Source: Streptomyces laurentii
Lineage (GTDB): Bacteria > Actinomycetota > Actinomycetes > Streptomycetales > Streptomycetaceae
Assembly (NCBI GenBank): GCA_002355495.1
Contig: AP017424.1
Location: 5,211,501-5,275,500 of the forward strand
Direction of reading: 5' to 3'
Length of the DNA stretch: 64,000 nt
Part shown: positions 39,690-48,328 of the stretch, in pieces
Layout: each line of letters opens with the position of its first letter
How positions within the stretch are numbered: the first letter of the stretch is position 1
Notes under the pieces: model-generated
Database searches by the model: none
Told to the model about the DNA's origin: nothing
What the model saw: the letters and a program-made list of their open reading frames with translations, nothing else
Made by a program: the position numbers and the translations under genes

Positions 39690-40639
39690 GGCGCGGAGCC
39701 GGACCCGGATTCGGGGCCGCGGCCGGTGGGCTCCGGCGCGCCCGTGATCACGGCGGCGATCCGGGTGCCGGGGGCGAAGACGCCCTCGGCGGCCAGCGTC
39801 ACCACCCCGTGCAGCATTTTGGCCACATACAGTCGTTCGATGGCGAGTGTGCGCCATGGACCATGCCGCTCTTCGAAATCCTGTGCGAAAGCGTCGAGTT
39901 CCGGGGTGGTACGGGCGTAGCCGCCGCAGTGGAAGCGCTCGTCGAGCCACCAGTCGCCGCGCGGGCCGCCGAACGCCGCCTCCTGGAGCGCCCGGACCTC
40001 CGCGCCGAGGAAGCCGCCCTTGAGGACCGGGACGCCGAGCGCCCGCTGCCCCGGGGCGAGTCCGGCCGCGAGGCCCGCCAGGGTGCCGCCGGTGCCCACC
40101 GCGACGGCCGCCACGTCGGCTTGCCCCGCCAGCTCGCGGCCGAGTTCCACGCAGCCCTGGACGGCGAGGGAGTTGCTGCCGCCCTCCGGGACGACGTACG
40201 TCCGCGGCGGGGCGCCGGCCAGCGCGAGCAGCCGGGCCAGGGCCTCGGGCCGGTGCTTCTCGCGGTACGTGGCGCGGTCGGCGAACACCAGCCGCATGCC
40301 GTCGGCGGCGCACCGCGCGAGCGACGGGTTCAGCGGCCGGCCGGCCAGCTCGTCGCCCCGGACGACGCCGATCGTGGCGAAACCGAGGAGCCGGCCGGCG
40401 GCGGCCGTGGCACGCAGGTGGTTGGAGTACGCGCCGCCGAAGGTGAGTACCGGGCGTCCCGCGGCGGCGCGGAGGTTGGGCGCGAGCTTGCGCCACTTGT
40501 TGCCGGGCAGGTCAGGATGGATCAGGTCGTCCCGCTTGAGCAGCAGGGACAGTCCGTACCGGGTGAAGCGCTCGTCCTCCACCGGCTCCAGAGGGGACGG
40601 GAGCCGGGGCCGCAGGCGGGCGGGATCGAACGCGTTCAC
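39671..40639 (-). CDS. PLP-dependent ACC deaminase/D-cysteine desulfhydrase family enzyme
   Basis: A 322-aa fold-type II PLP enzyme. The Schiff-base lysine is in PGNKWRKL, the cofactor ring and phosphate contacts in TFGGAYSNHLRATAAAG and the Gly-rich AVGTGGTLAGLAAG. The family contains 1-aminocyclopropane-1-carboxylate deaminase and D-cysteine desulfhydrase. The sequence alone does not decide; for actinobacterial members desulfhydrase-like activity is the safer guess. The GTG at 40639 begins VNAFDPARLRP. Confidence 0.82.
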   Translation of the reverse strand: MNAFDPARLRPRLPSPLEPVEDERFTRYGLSLLLKRDDLIHPDLPGNKWRKLAPNLRAAAGRPVLTFGGAYSNHLRATAAAGRLLGFATIGVVRGDELAGRPLNPSLARCAADGMRLVFADRATYREKHRPEALARLLALAGAPPRTYVVPEGGSNSLAVQGCVELGRELAGQADVAAVAVGTGGTLAGLAAGLAPGQRALGVPVLKGGFLGAEVRALQEAAFGGPRGDWWLDERFHCGGYARTTPELDAFAQDFEERHGPWRTLAIERLYVAKMLHGVVTLAAEGVFAPGTRIAAVITGAPEPTGRGPESGSGSAPQSVSR

Positions 40640-40725
40640 CCGGACATTGTCGCCGGTCGGAATGCCGGTCGGAACAGCGGCCGGAACGGAGGTCGGAGCG
40701 TCGGGCGCGGGGGTCCGGGACCCGG

Positions 40726-41316
40726 TCAGCGCAGCAGTTCCGCGACCCGCTCCCGCATCGACGCCATGGTGAAGCCGCGCGGATCCACCTTGCCGGGCTG
40801 CCATTCCAGGTGGCCGATGACCGAGCGCTGGTTCCAGCCGTGCGCCCGGCAGACCGCCGCCGCGGCCTTCGCGATGGCGTCGAGCTGCACCTTGGGCCAG
40901 GGGTCCTTGCCGTCGCCCAGGTTCTCGCACTCGAATCCGTAGAAGTAGCGGTTGCCGTCGGTGGTGGCCTCGTTGTCCGGCGGGAGGCCCTGTTCGGCGA
41001 TGACCGCGCGCAGGACGTCGGCGTCGCCGGCGCCCGCGTGGTTGGCCCGGCCGTAGCCGACCAGATGGACCGTGCCGTCCTTGGCGATCACGCCGTGGCA
41101 CAGCGGCCCCGGCAGGGACGCGTAGCCGTCCCGGCAGATGCGGACGGTGCCGTCGATGCCCTGGGTGACGGTGTGGTGGATCATCACGCCGTGCACGGGA
41201 CCCCAGGGACCCTTGGTGTTGCGGTTGTGGTGACTCCAGTCGCCGACCTCGACGACCGTCAGACCTTCGTCGCGCAGTGCGGAGAGGAAGCGGCTCGCGG
41301 ACATGGGTGTGGCCAT
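40726..41316 (-). CDS. N-acetylmuramoyl-L-alanine amidase (Amidase_2/PGRP)
   Basis: A 196-aa zinc amidase that cuts the MurNAc-L-Ala bond of peptidoglycan. Zinc and catalytic motifs are MIHHTV (H47/H48), GHLEWQPGKVDPRG and CENLGDGKDPWP. There is no signal peptide, no wall-binding domain and no nearby holin, so export or function (recycling, or a domesticated endolysin) is unclear. Divergent from the encapsulin gene. Confidence 0.88.
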   Translation of the reverse strand: MATPMSASRFLSALRDEGLTVVEVGDWSHHNRNTKGPWGPVHGVMIHHTVTQGIDGTVRICRDGYASLPGPLCHGVIAKDGTVHLVGYGRANHAGAGDADVLRAVIAEQGLPPDNEATTDGNRYFYGFECENLGDGKDPWPKVQLDAIAKAAAAVCRAHGWNQRSVIGHLEWQPGKVDPRGFTMASMRERVAELLR

Positions 41317-41648
41317 GACCGGCTCCTTTCAGGCCAGGCACGCGAGTGTGCGATGCCTCTTCCGGAGTACCGGAGGGCCGAGCTCCGTTGCCATCTGTTC
41401 GGGCGGTGTGCGAGCCGATCCGGACAGGGTGCAGCTGGTTCGCGGCCGGATCGTGCGGGGCTCGTCCCCGCGGTGCGCGCCCGTACGGGTGACCCGTATG
41501 GGTGCATTACGGAGCGGGCGGGGGTGGAAGGCGCGCGCTCTGCCCCGATCGGGTGTCTTTCACACCCACTCTTTTGTGTAATGGTGCGCACACGGTCCGT
41601 GCTGAAAGGCTTCCTCTCTCGCAGATGTGTCGTACGAGAGGGAGTTCC
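41317..41648. other. 332-bp amidase/encapsulin intergenic region
   Basis: No gene seen. It must hold the promoters of the divergent amidase and encapsulin genes. A T-rich patch (cacccactcttttgtgtaat, near 41564) is the most promoter-like stretch, but no clear -35/-10 pair is evident. Confidence 0.5.
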
Positions 41649-43064
41649 ATGTCCGTTGGTTCGGTTGACGGCGGGATCCGCGCGGATCAGACCGCACCGC
41701 AGCAGAGTCTCGGCACCGCCGCCGCGCGGAACCTCGCCAGCACCACCAAGTCGGCCCCGCAGATGCAGGAGATCACCTCCCGCTGGCTGCTGCGGACGCT
41801 GCCGTGGGTACAGGTGAACGGTGGTGCGTACCGGGTGAACCGGAGGCTCAGCTACGCGGTCGGCGACGGCCGGGTCACCTTCGTGCAGACCGGTGGGCGG
41901 GTCGCCGTCATCCCCGCCGAACTCGGCGAACTCCCCGCCCTGCGCGGCTTCGACGACGCGGCCGTCCTCGACGAACTGGCGGCCCGCTGCCGTCAGCGCG
42001 ACTACGCGGCGGGCGAGGTCATCGCCACCCGCGGCGAGTCCGCCGACCGGGTCCACCTGCTCGCGCACGGCAAGGTCGAGCGGGTCGGCGAGGGTCCGTA
42101 CGAAGAGGAAACGATCCTCGGAGTCCTCGCCGACGGCGCCTACTTCGGCGAGGACGCGCTCACCGACGCGGACGCCACCTGGAAGTGGACCGCCCGGGCC
42201 GCCACCGCGGTCACGGTCCTGGAACTCACCCGCACCGAGGTGCTGAACCTCGCCGAGCGGGCCGGCAGCCTGGCCGGTCGGCTCGCGGAGTTCGCCGCGC
42301 TGCCCCAGCGGCCCGCCAACGCCTACGGCGAGGCGGCCATCGACCTGTCCGCCGGCCATGTCGGCGAGGCCGTCATCCCGCACGCCTTCGTGGACTACGA
42401 GGCGTCCCCGCGGGAGTACGAGCTGAGCCTCGCCCAGACCGTCCTGAAGGTCCACACGCGCGTGGCCGACCTCTACAACCACCCGATGAACCAGACCGAG
42501 CAGCAGCTGCGGCTCACGGTCGAGGCGCTGCGCGAGCGCCAGGAGAACGAGCTGGTCAACAACCAAGAGTTCGGCCTCCTCGCCAACTGCGACTACGGCC
42601 AGCGCGTCCAGCCGCACGACGGCGTGCCCGGCCCGGACGACCTGGACGAGCTGCTCTCCCTGCGCCGGAACTCCCGGCTGTTCCTGGCCCATCCGCTGGC
42701 CATCGCCGCCTTCGGGCGCGAGCTCAGCCGGCGCGGGCTGGTCCCCGGCTCGATCGACGTCGACGGCACCCGGATCACCACCTGGCGCGGGGTGCCGATC
42801 TTCCCGTGCGACAAGATCCCGGTCACCGACAACGGCACCACCTCGATCCTCGCCATGCGTACGGGCGAGTCCGACCAGGGCGTGATCGGTCTGCACCAGA
42901 CCGGTCTCCCGGACGAGATCGAGGCCGGCCTGTCCTGCCGCTTCATGGGCATCGACGAGCAGGCGATCATCTCCTACCTGGTCACGGCCTACTTCTCGGC
43001 CGCCGTCCTCGTCCCCGACGCCCTCGGCGTCCTGGAGAACGTGGAGATCGGCCGCCGGCACTGA
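41649..43064 (+). CDS. Family 2B encapsulin nanocompartment shell protein
   Basis: A 471-aa HK97-fold shell protein of the family 2B encapsulins. The N-terminal arm (about 1-95, including the SLGTAAARNLASTTKSAPQMQ extension) and the main capsid domain (about 235-471, PHAFVDYEASPREYELSLAQ, GLPDEIEAGLSCRF) are interrupted by a cyclic-nucleotide-binding domain at about 95-215. That insert keeps a phosphate-binding cassette: FGEDAL (166-171) and R183 in TARAAT. The ATG is preceded by AGAGGGAG. It self-assembles into a protein shell that encloses the product of the next gene, a polyprenyl transferase. What the nucleotide domain binds is not established. Confidence 0.93.
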   Translation: MSVGSVDGGIRADQTAPQQSLGTAAARNLASTTKSAPQMQEITSRWLLRTLPWVQVNGGAYRVNRRLSYAVGDGRVTFVQTGGRVAVIPAELGELPALRGFDDAAVLDELAARCRQRDYAAGEVIATRGESADRVHLLAHGKVERVGEGPYEEETILGVLADGAYFGEDALTDADATWKWTARAATAVTVLELTRTEVLNLAERAGSLAGRLAEFAALPQRPANAYGEAAIDLSAGHVGEAVIPHAFVDYEASPREYELSLAQTVLKVHTRVADLYNHPMNQTEQQLRLTVEALRERQENELVNNQEFGLLANCDYGQRVQPHDGVPGPDDLDELLSLRRNSRLFLAHPLAIAAFGRELSRRGLVPGSIDVDGTRITTWRGVPIFPCDKIPVTDNGTTSILAMRTGESDQGVIGLHQTGLPDEIEAGLSCRFMGIDEQAIISYLVTAYFSAAVLVPDALGVLENVEIGRRH

Positions 43065-43173
43065 GCCGCGCGCCGCGCGCCGGGCGGGGGCACCGCCGAA
43101 CCGCCCCCGCCCCCGCCCCGGCGTCCGCCCGCTCCTGCCCGCCCGTGCCGTGACGAAGGTGACTGCGAACAAC

Positions 43174-44226
43174 ATGACCACGATCAGCGTCGACGCCGCG
43201 ACGACCGGGGAACGGAGCGCCCTGCTGCTCCTGGACCGGGTGCGCGGCGTCGTCGGCCCCCGGCTGCGCGAGGCCGTCGACACCCTGCCCGGCGAGCTGC
43301 GGCGCATCGCCGCGTACCACTTCGGCTGGGAGGAGGCCGACGGCGGCCCGGCCGCCGGACCGGCCGGCAAGGCCATCCGGCCCGCCCTGGTGCTCGCCGC
43401 CGCGCGGGCTCTCGGCGGCGACCCGGACCCGGCGGTGGGGGCCGCCGCCGCGGTGGAGCTGGCGCACAACTTCACCCTGCTCCACGACGACATCGTCGAC
43501 GAGGACCCGACCCGGCGGCACCGGCCCACCGCCTGGGCGGTGTTCGGCCTCGCCGACGCGCTGCTCGCGGGCGACGCGATGTCCGCGCTCGCGCTGCGGC
43601 TGCTCGCCGAGGACCCCCATCCGGCGGCCGCGCCGGCGCTGGCCCGGCTCGCCGACTGCGTCGTCGAGCTGTGCGCGGGCCAGCAGACGGACTGCGCCCT
43701 GGAGCGCCGCCCGCCGCACGAGGTCTCCGTCGCCGAGGTGACGGTGATGGCCACCGCCAAGACCGGTGCCCTGCTCGGCTGCGCCTGCGCGCTCGGCGCG
43801 CTGTACGCGGGGGCGGACGAGGAGGCGGTCGCGGCGATGGACGCCTTCGGCCGGGAGGCCGGGCTCGCGTTCCAGCTGATCGACGACCTGATCGGCATCT
43901 GGGGCGACCCCGGGCGTACGGGCAAGCCCGCCGGGGCCGACCTGATGGCCCACAAGAAGTCGCTGCCCGTGGTCGCCGCGCTCGCCTCCGGGACCGCGGC
44001 GGGCGAGGAGCTGGCCGCGCTGTACGCCCGTCCGGCGCTGGACGCCGAGGCGGTCGTGGCGGCGGCGGACGCGGTGGAGCGGGCCGGCGGCCGCGACTGG
44101 GCGCAGAGCCAGGCGGCGGAGCGGATGGCGAGCGCGGTGGAGCAACTGTCCCGGGCCGTCCCCGACTTGTCGGCCGCGGGGGATCTGCTGGCGCTCGCGG
44201 AGTTCGTGACGCGGCGCAGTCGCTGA
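43174..44226 (+). CDS. Encapsulin cargo: polyprenyl diphosphate synthase/transferase
   Basis: A 350-aa all-helical isoprenyl diphosphate synthase. The first aspartate-rich motif is DDIVDED (105-111) in LLHDDIVDEDPTRRHRP. The second is DDLIGIWGD (237-245), the variant seen in encapsulin-associated and related Streptomyces enzymes. K66 (GGPAAGPAGKAIRP) is the usual substrate lysine. The N-terminal about 25 residues are polar and could carry the shell-targeting signal. A GTG at 43150 would add 8 residues. It follows the shell gene by 109 bases. Product chain length cannot be read by eye. Confidence 0.9.
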   Translation: MTTISVDAATTGERSALLLLDRVRGVVGPRLREAVDTLPGELRRIAAYHFGWEEADGGPAAGPAGKAIRPALVLAAARALGGDPDPAVGAAAAVELAHNFTLLHDDIVDEDPTRRHRPTAWAVFGLADALLAGDAMSALALRLLAEDPHPAAAPALARLADCVVELCAGQQTDCALERRPPHEVSVAEVTVMATAKTGALLGCACALGALYAGADEEAVAAMDAFGREAGLAFQLIDDLIGIWGDPGRTGKPAGADLMAHKKSLPVVAALASGTAAGEELAALYARPALDAEAVVAAADAVERAGGRDWAQSQAAERMASAVEQLSRAVPDLSAAGDLLALAEFVTRRSR

Positions 44227-44329
44227 GGGGCCGGCGAAAGAGTCTTGCGTAACCACTCCATCTGAAGCACTATGGATGCAGTGGTCAACGCGACCACGCC
44301 TCTCGTGCCCCCGACGGAAAGAGACCGGC

Positions 44330-44914
44330 TTGCGCAAGCTCACGTACTACGTCGCCTGCTCCCTCGACGGATTCATCGGCGACCCGCACGGCGACGCCTC
44401 GTCCATGTACGCGTTCATGGACGAGGAGTACGCCGCCTTCATGAACACGGAGTACCCGGAGACGGTCCCGACCGCCTTCCGGGAGCCCGCGGGCCTCGTC
44501 GGAGTGCCCGGCCGGCGCTTCGACACGGTCGTCCAGGGCATGGGCTCGTACCGTCTGGCCCTGGACGCCGGCGTCGCCAGCCCGTACGCCCACCTCCGGG
44601 AGATCGTCGCGAGCCGCACGCTCGCCGAGTCGCCCGACCCGAACGTCGAGCTGGTCCGCGGCGACCTGGCCGCCCGCGTCCGGGAACTCAAGGCCGAGGA
44701 CGGCCCGCTCGGCATCTGGCTCTGCGGCGGCGCCGAGGTCGCCGGACAGCTCGTCGACGAGATCGACGAGCTGGTCGTGAAGTCGTACCCGCAGGTGTAC
44801 GGCTCCGGCCTGCCGATGTTCGCCGCGGGCTTCGCGCTCCGCGACTTCGCCCTCGACGAGGTGCGCACCTTCGGCAACGGGGTCGTGGTGCGCACGTACA
44901 CCAGGAGGCGGTGA
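44330..44914 (+). CDS. RibD_C/dihydrofolate-reductase-like family protein
   Basis: A 194-aa protein of the DHFR/RibD C-terminal fold: beta-1 strand KLTYYVACSLDGFIG, and the NADPH-site GIWLCGGAEVAGQLVDEIDEL. Such orphan proteins are NADPH-dependent reductases of unknown substrate, not the housekeeping DHFR. The family sequence begins LRKLTYY, which puts the start at a TTG (44330) preceded by GGAAAGAGA; the ATG at 44276 would add a non-family Arg/Pro stretch. Encoded after the encapsulin cargo with a 103-base gap; I see no evidence that it belongs to that unit. Confidence 0.8.
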   Translation: MRKLTYYVACSLDGFIGDPHGDASSMYAFMDEEYAAFMNTEYPETVPTAFREPAGLVGVPGRRFDTVVQGMGSYRLALDAGVASPYAHLREIVASRTLAESPDPNVELVRGDLAARVRELKAEDGPLGIWLCGGAEVAGQLVDEIDELVVKSYPQVYGSGLPMFAAGFALRDFALDEVRTFGNGVVVRTYTRRR

Positions 44915-44940
44915 CCGGGGCGCCGCCCTACCCTGGAGGC

Positions 44941-45147
44941 ATGGCTGCCGAGGTGCCGCGGACGACGCGCGACCCCCGCGCCGAGCCGTTGTGCCCGGCG
45001 TGCGGGGAACGGCGGGGGCTGGTCGCCAGGCGGCACAAGGTCCTCGGGGCCTGGGTGCCGGAGTGGGATGTGCTGCCGTGCCGCAATCCGCGCTGCGAGC
45101 TGTACGAGGCGGCCGATCCGGCCGAACCCTCCGGGTGGGCCGGCTGA
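44941..45147 (+). CDS. Small zinc-ribbon protein
   Basis: A 68-aa protein with two cysteine pairs, CPACG (residues 18-22) and CRNPRC (47-52), spaced as in a zinc ribbon. The ATG has a perfect GGAGG four bases... upstream in CCCTGGAGGC, strong support for a real gene. It begins 26 bases after the DHFR-like gene and is probably co-transcribed. No function known. Confidence 0.75.
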   Translation: MAAEVPRTTRDPRAEPLCPACGERRGLVARRHKVLGAWVPEWDVLPCRNPRCELYEAADPAEPSGWAG

Positions 45148-45337
45148 GCCGCGTACGCCTGCGTTCGCGGGCCGCGGGTCCGATGCCGCCGCTGACGCCC
45201 CGCGCTTTCACGCCCGATGCCGGCGCGCGTGCCCCTCTATCACGGGGGCGGCCGCGAAGACCGGCGAGAACGGGAGAAGTCCGGCTGCCGGGTGACCGGC
45301 CGCGCGCAGGAGCCGGTCATACCGCTACAGTCCGCGC

Positions 45338-45757
45338 ATGTCATCGGAGTCGACACAATTCTGGACCGGCTGGTACCGGGACCGCCGTGGTGCGGAATCC
45401 ATCGTCATCACGGCCGACGGGGGCCACGTGGCCACCCGTATCAGGGGAATCGAATACGCGGGCGCGAGTTTCGCCGCCCTGCACGCGGCGGACACGGACG
45501 GACCGGCCCTGACCGGGTGCGTCCTGGAGTGGGACCTGCCGCTCCCCGTCCTCGCGGACGGCGCCGCCGAGCAGGCGACGCTCAGCTGCCTGCTCACCCT
45601 CGGCGAACGCGCCGACCTCAGCCTCACGCTGCACTACGCGGGCGCCGCCTTCGAGTCCGGCATCGCGGGCGGCGATTTCGGCGAGGCGCTCGACCGGGTC
45701 CGGCGCCAGCTGCCGCCCGGGTCCGAGTTCGGCGGCAGGCTGGCCCAGGCCGCCTGA
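45338..45757 (+). CDS. Hypothetical protein (Streptomyces-conserved type)
   Basis: A 139-aa soluble protein rich in predicted beta strands (SIVITADGGHVATRIRGIEY, LTGCVLEWDLPLPV, LSLTLHYAGAAF). The one cysteine pair is widely spaced and no metal motif is seen. Codon use is that of a real gene, and it is closed by a textbook terminator at 45772-45812. I do not recognise a family with confidence. Confidence 0.65.
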   Translation: MSSESTQFWTGWYRDRRGAESIVITADGGHVATRIRGIEYAGASFAALHAADTDGPALTGCVLEWDLPLPVLADGAAEQATLSCLLTLGERADLSLTLHYAGAAFESGIAGGDFGEALDRVRRQLPPGSEFGGRLAQAA

Positions 45758-45771
45758 GCCGGAGACGCGAC

Positions 45772-45816
45772 AGGACGACCCGTACGGCTGAAGGGGCCGT
45801 ACGGGTCGTCCTTTTT
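45772..45816 (+). terminator. Intrinsic terminator with T-run
   Basis: 17-bp perfect stem (aggacgacccgtacggc, 45772-45788, complement at 45796-45812) followed by TTTTT-like sequence, one of the few classical U-tract terminators here. It also faces the 3' end of snpA, which converges. Confidence 0.92.
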
Positions 45817-45840
45817 ACGAGACCGGGGCCGGGCCTGCGG

Positions 45841-46476
45841 TCAGCCGACCTTGAGGGCCGAGGTCAGCCCGTACTGCCACAGCTGGTTGACGCGGGCGCG
45901 CTCCGTGGCGTTCGGGCTGGAGTTCGTGCAGGACGTGCCGGGCCCGCCGCCGGACATCAGCTCGCTGCACGGCCCGCTGTAGTGGTCGGGGAGGCCGAGC
46001 ACGTGCCCGGTCTCGTGGGCGGTGACGCGGGTGGAGTTGTACTGCTGGTTCTGCGCGTAGTCGAGGAAGATGTAGCCGTTGCCGTGTCCGTCGGTGCTCG
46101 CGTACGAGCCGCGGGAGTCGTTCCCCTCGTAGTACGCGAAGTCGGGGTTGGAGCCCTCGGCCAGCTTGACGTTGGTCACCGAGCTGTTCCATATCTGGGC
46201 CGAGCGGGAGATCACCGAACGGAAGCTGGGAGCGTTCGCGGTGCTGTAGACCACCGTGACGGCGGCGGCACCGGGCGCGGCGGCCCGCTTCTTCGCGACC
46301 GAGGCGAGCACGGCGTCGAAGAACGCCTGGTTGGCCTTGGCCTCCGCGACCGAACCGGTGTAGCCGGCGCCCGGGGCAGGTGCCGCGGCGGCGGCCGGGC
46401 CCGCGGTGGCGGTGAGCGTGAGGCCCGCGCCGAGGGCGGCGGTCAGCACGGACGTGAGGATCTTCGGGTGTCGCAT
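45841..46476 (-). CDS. snpA: Snapalysin, secreted small neutral metalloprotease (M7)
   Basis: A 211-aa secreted zinc protease. Signal peptide (basic n-region MRHPK, hydrophobic core, AAAAA cleavage region near residue 30-33), a short propeptide, then the mature domain with HETGHVLGLPD (H154, E155, H158, D164), the HExxHxxGxxD motif unique to the M7 family. A cysteine pair follows (SGPC, GTSC). Digests extracellular protein such as milk casein. Divergent from its LysR-type activator with a T-N11-A operator between. Confidence 0.95.
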   Translation of the reverse strand: MRHPKILTSVLTAALGAGLTLTATAGPAAAAAPAPGAGYTGSVAEAKANQAFFDAVLASVAKKRAAAPGAAAVTVVYSTANAPSFRSVISRSAQIWNSSVTNVKLAEGSNPDFAYYEGNDSRGSYASTDGHGNGYIFLDYAQNQQYNSTRVTAHETGHVLGLPDHYSGPCSELMSGGGPGTSCTNSSPNATERARVNQLWQYGLTSALKVG

Positions 46477-46544
46477 GGGGGCTCCTCTTGTGGGGGTTCA
46501 GCAGAGTGTCAGGGGAGCCGGGGGGCCACGGGAATGATGCCGTT

Positions 46545-46569
46545 CAGTGATAACTCCGTGAAATCACTG
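46545..46569. promoter_or_regulatory. LysR-type operator in the snpA-snpR intergenic region
   Basis: CAGTGAT, 11 bases, ATCACTG: a perfect 7-11-7 palindrome containing the T-N11-A core recognised by LysR-family proteins. Lies midway between the divergent genes. Confidence 0.88.
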
Positions 46570-46619
46570 GCGAGTTGACGCTCTGGTGCGCCGAGAGGCC
46601 CCGGCCTACCCTCGGGGCC

Positions 46620-47570
46620 ATGGAGCTGGAGGTGAGGCATCTACGGGTGCTCTGCGCCATCGCGGACAGCGGCAGCCTGCACAAGGCGGCCCGTCAACTC
46701 GGTGTCAGTCAGCCGTCGTTGACCAACCAACTGCACCGCATCGAACAGGCCCTCGGCGCCGAGCTGTTCTCCCGCGGCCGCACCGGCTGCCACCCCACCC
46801 CGCTCGGCCGCACCGTCCTCGGCCGGGCCCGCCCCCTCGTCGACGGCATGACCACGCTGATCACCGAGACCCGGGCCGCTGCCGCCCGCGCGGCCGGCCC
46901 GCTGCTGCGCGTCGGCTCCACCGCCAGCCGCGCCCTGCCCGGCTGGCTGCGCCGGCTGCGCCACGACCTCGCCACCGACGTGTCGCTGCGCGTGGACGTC
47001 TCCGCGAACGACCTGCTGCGCACGGTCGCGGGCGGCGGGCTCGACGTGGCCTTCGTCCACGAGGTGGAGGGCTGCCCGCTGCGCGTCCCGGACGGCCTGC
47101 GCGGGCGCGTACTCGTCGAGCGGGAGCCCCAGTTCATCTCGATGGCCCCCGACCATCCGGCCGCCGCGCACGAGGTCGTGGACCTCGCCGACCTGGCCGA
47201 CGACCGGTGGACCGTGGACCCGGCCGTCGACGGCGAATGGGACGGTCTGCGCCGCGTCCTGGCCGGCGCGGGCCTCGACCCGCCGGTGCTGCACGCCGAC
47301 TACCACACCGCCGCGACGCTCATCGTCCACGGCGAGGCCGTCGGCCCCTGTCAGCCCACCTCGGGCCCGCGCGACGACATGGCCATCCGCCCGCTGCGCG
47401 GCGACCCGCTGGCCGTCCGGCTGCTGCTCTTCGCGGCGCCCGGCATTCCCCTCGACCGCCCGTACACGGCGCTCACAGCCGCCTATCGCGAGGCCGCCCT
47501 GCGCGCGACTCCGTACCGCCGCTGGCTCCACGCGGGCGGCACGGCGGGCCCCTGCCTGGACATGGCCTGA
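46620..47570 (+). CDS. snpR: LysR-family activator of snapalysin
   Basis: A 316-aa LysR-type regulator. N-terminal winged HTH (residues 1-60, SGSLHKAARQLGVSQPSLTNQLHRIEQALGAELF in two pieces), linker helix, and a periplasmic-binding-like co-inducer domain. The ATG at 46620 begins MELEVRHLRV; the upstream frame is not family-like. Divergent from snpA, which SnpR-type proteins are known to activate in Streptomyces; the palindrome at 46545-46569 is its likely site. Confidence 0.92.
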   Translation: MELEVRHLRVLCAIADSGSLHKAARQLGVSQPSLTNQLHRIEQALGAELFSRGRTGCHPTPLGRTVLGRARPLVDGMTTLITETRAAAARAAGPLLRVGSTASRALPGWLRRLRHDLATDVSLRVDVSANDLLRTVAGGGLDVAFVHEVEGCPLRVPDGLRGRVLVEREPQFISMAPDHPAAAHEVVDLADLADDRWTVDPAVDGEWDGLRRVLAGAGLDPPVLHADYHTAATLIVHGEAVGPCQPTSGPRDDMAIRPLRGDPLAVRLLLFAAPGIPLDRPYTALTAAYREAALRATPYRRWLHAGGTAGPCLDMA

Positions 47571-47601
47571 CCTGGAGACGGGCTGAGCGGACCCTCGGCG
47601 A

Positions 47602-48255
47602 TCAGCGGCGCCGGGCGAAGACCAGGGCGCCGAGCCGGCTCTCGGCGGACGCCAGGGTGGTCTGGGCCTCGACGGCGAAACCGGCCTCGTCGAGCAGGGC
47701 CGCCAGCCGGTCCGGGCGACGCAGATGCACGTACACCTTCATCGGGTGGCCGCCGTAACCCTCGGTCTTCAGCCGCGACCCGTCGCCGACGTGGAACGCG
47801 AGCAGCAGCGGGGCGCCGGGGCGCAGGGCCCGCTGGAAGTGGCCGAGAACGGACGGGACTTCGGCGTCGGGCACATGGATGAGCGAGTACCAGGCGACGA
47901 GCCCCGCCACCGAGGCGTCGGCCAGGCCGAGCGCGGTCATCGAGCCGGTCTCGAAGCGCGTGCCGGGATGCTCGCGCCGGGCCACCTCGACCATCGCGGG
48001 CGACAGATCGATGCCGTACGCGTCCACGCCCAGACCGCGCAGATACGCCGTGATCCGCCCCGGCCCGCACCCCACGTCCACCACCGTGCCCCCGCCGCCG
48101 TCCCGCACCGACGCGGCGAACAGCGCGAGCGCCGACCGCTCGTGGGGCGTCTCGTCGAGCAGATCGCGCAACAGGTCCGCGTAGCTCGCCGCGACGGTGT
48201 CATACGACGCGCGGGTGTCGTCCAGCCAGTCCGGGGTGTCCGTGTCGTCTTCCAC
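47602..48255 (-). CDS. Class I SAM-dependent methyltransferase
   Basis: A 217-aa methyltransferase of the UbiE/BioC-like type. SAM-binding motif I is VDVGCGPGR (about residues 79-87), motif II acidic GIDLSPAMVEVAR, and motif IV region VAWYSLIHVPD. The GTG at 48255 begins VEDDTDTPDW. Substrate unknown. Converges on snpR with 31 bases between. Confidence 0.85.
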   Translation of the reverse strand: MEDDTDTPDWLDDTRASYDTVAASYADLLRDLLDETPHERSALALFAASVRDGGGGTVVDVGCGPGRITAYLRGLGVDAYGIDLSPAMVEVARREHPGTRFETGSMTALGLADASVAGLVAWYSLIHVPDAEVPSVLGHFQRALRPGAPLLLAFHVGDGSRLKTEGYGGHPMKVYVHLRRPDRLAALLDEAGFAVEAQTTLASAESRLGALVFARRR

Positions 48256-48328
48256 GCGCGCAGGGTACGCGCCGACGCGGCCTGATACACGGGTGCGCCG
48301 CCGGCCGGGGATGCCGCACACTCGGCGG

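Noticed and set aside
40726..41316. Prophage remnant around the amidase
   Set aside because: Although the amidase resembles endolysins, no holin, integrase, tail or capsid gene of phage type is adjacent; the HK97-fold neighbour is an encapsulin.
41259..44297. 1012-codon open frame antisense to encapsulin and cargo genes
   Set aside because: Composition is typical of antisense reading in high-GC DNA and it opposes two clearly recognisable genes.
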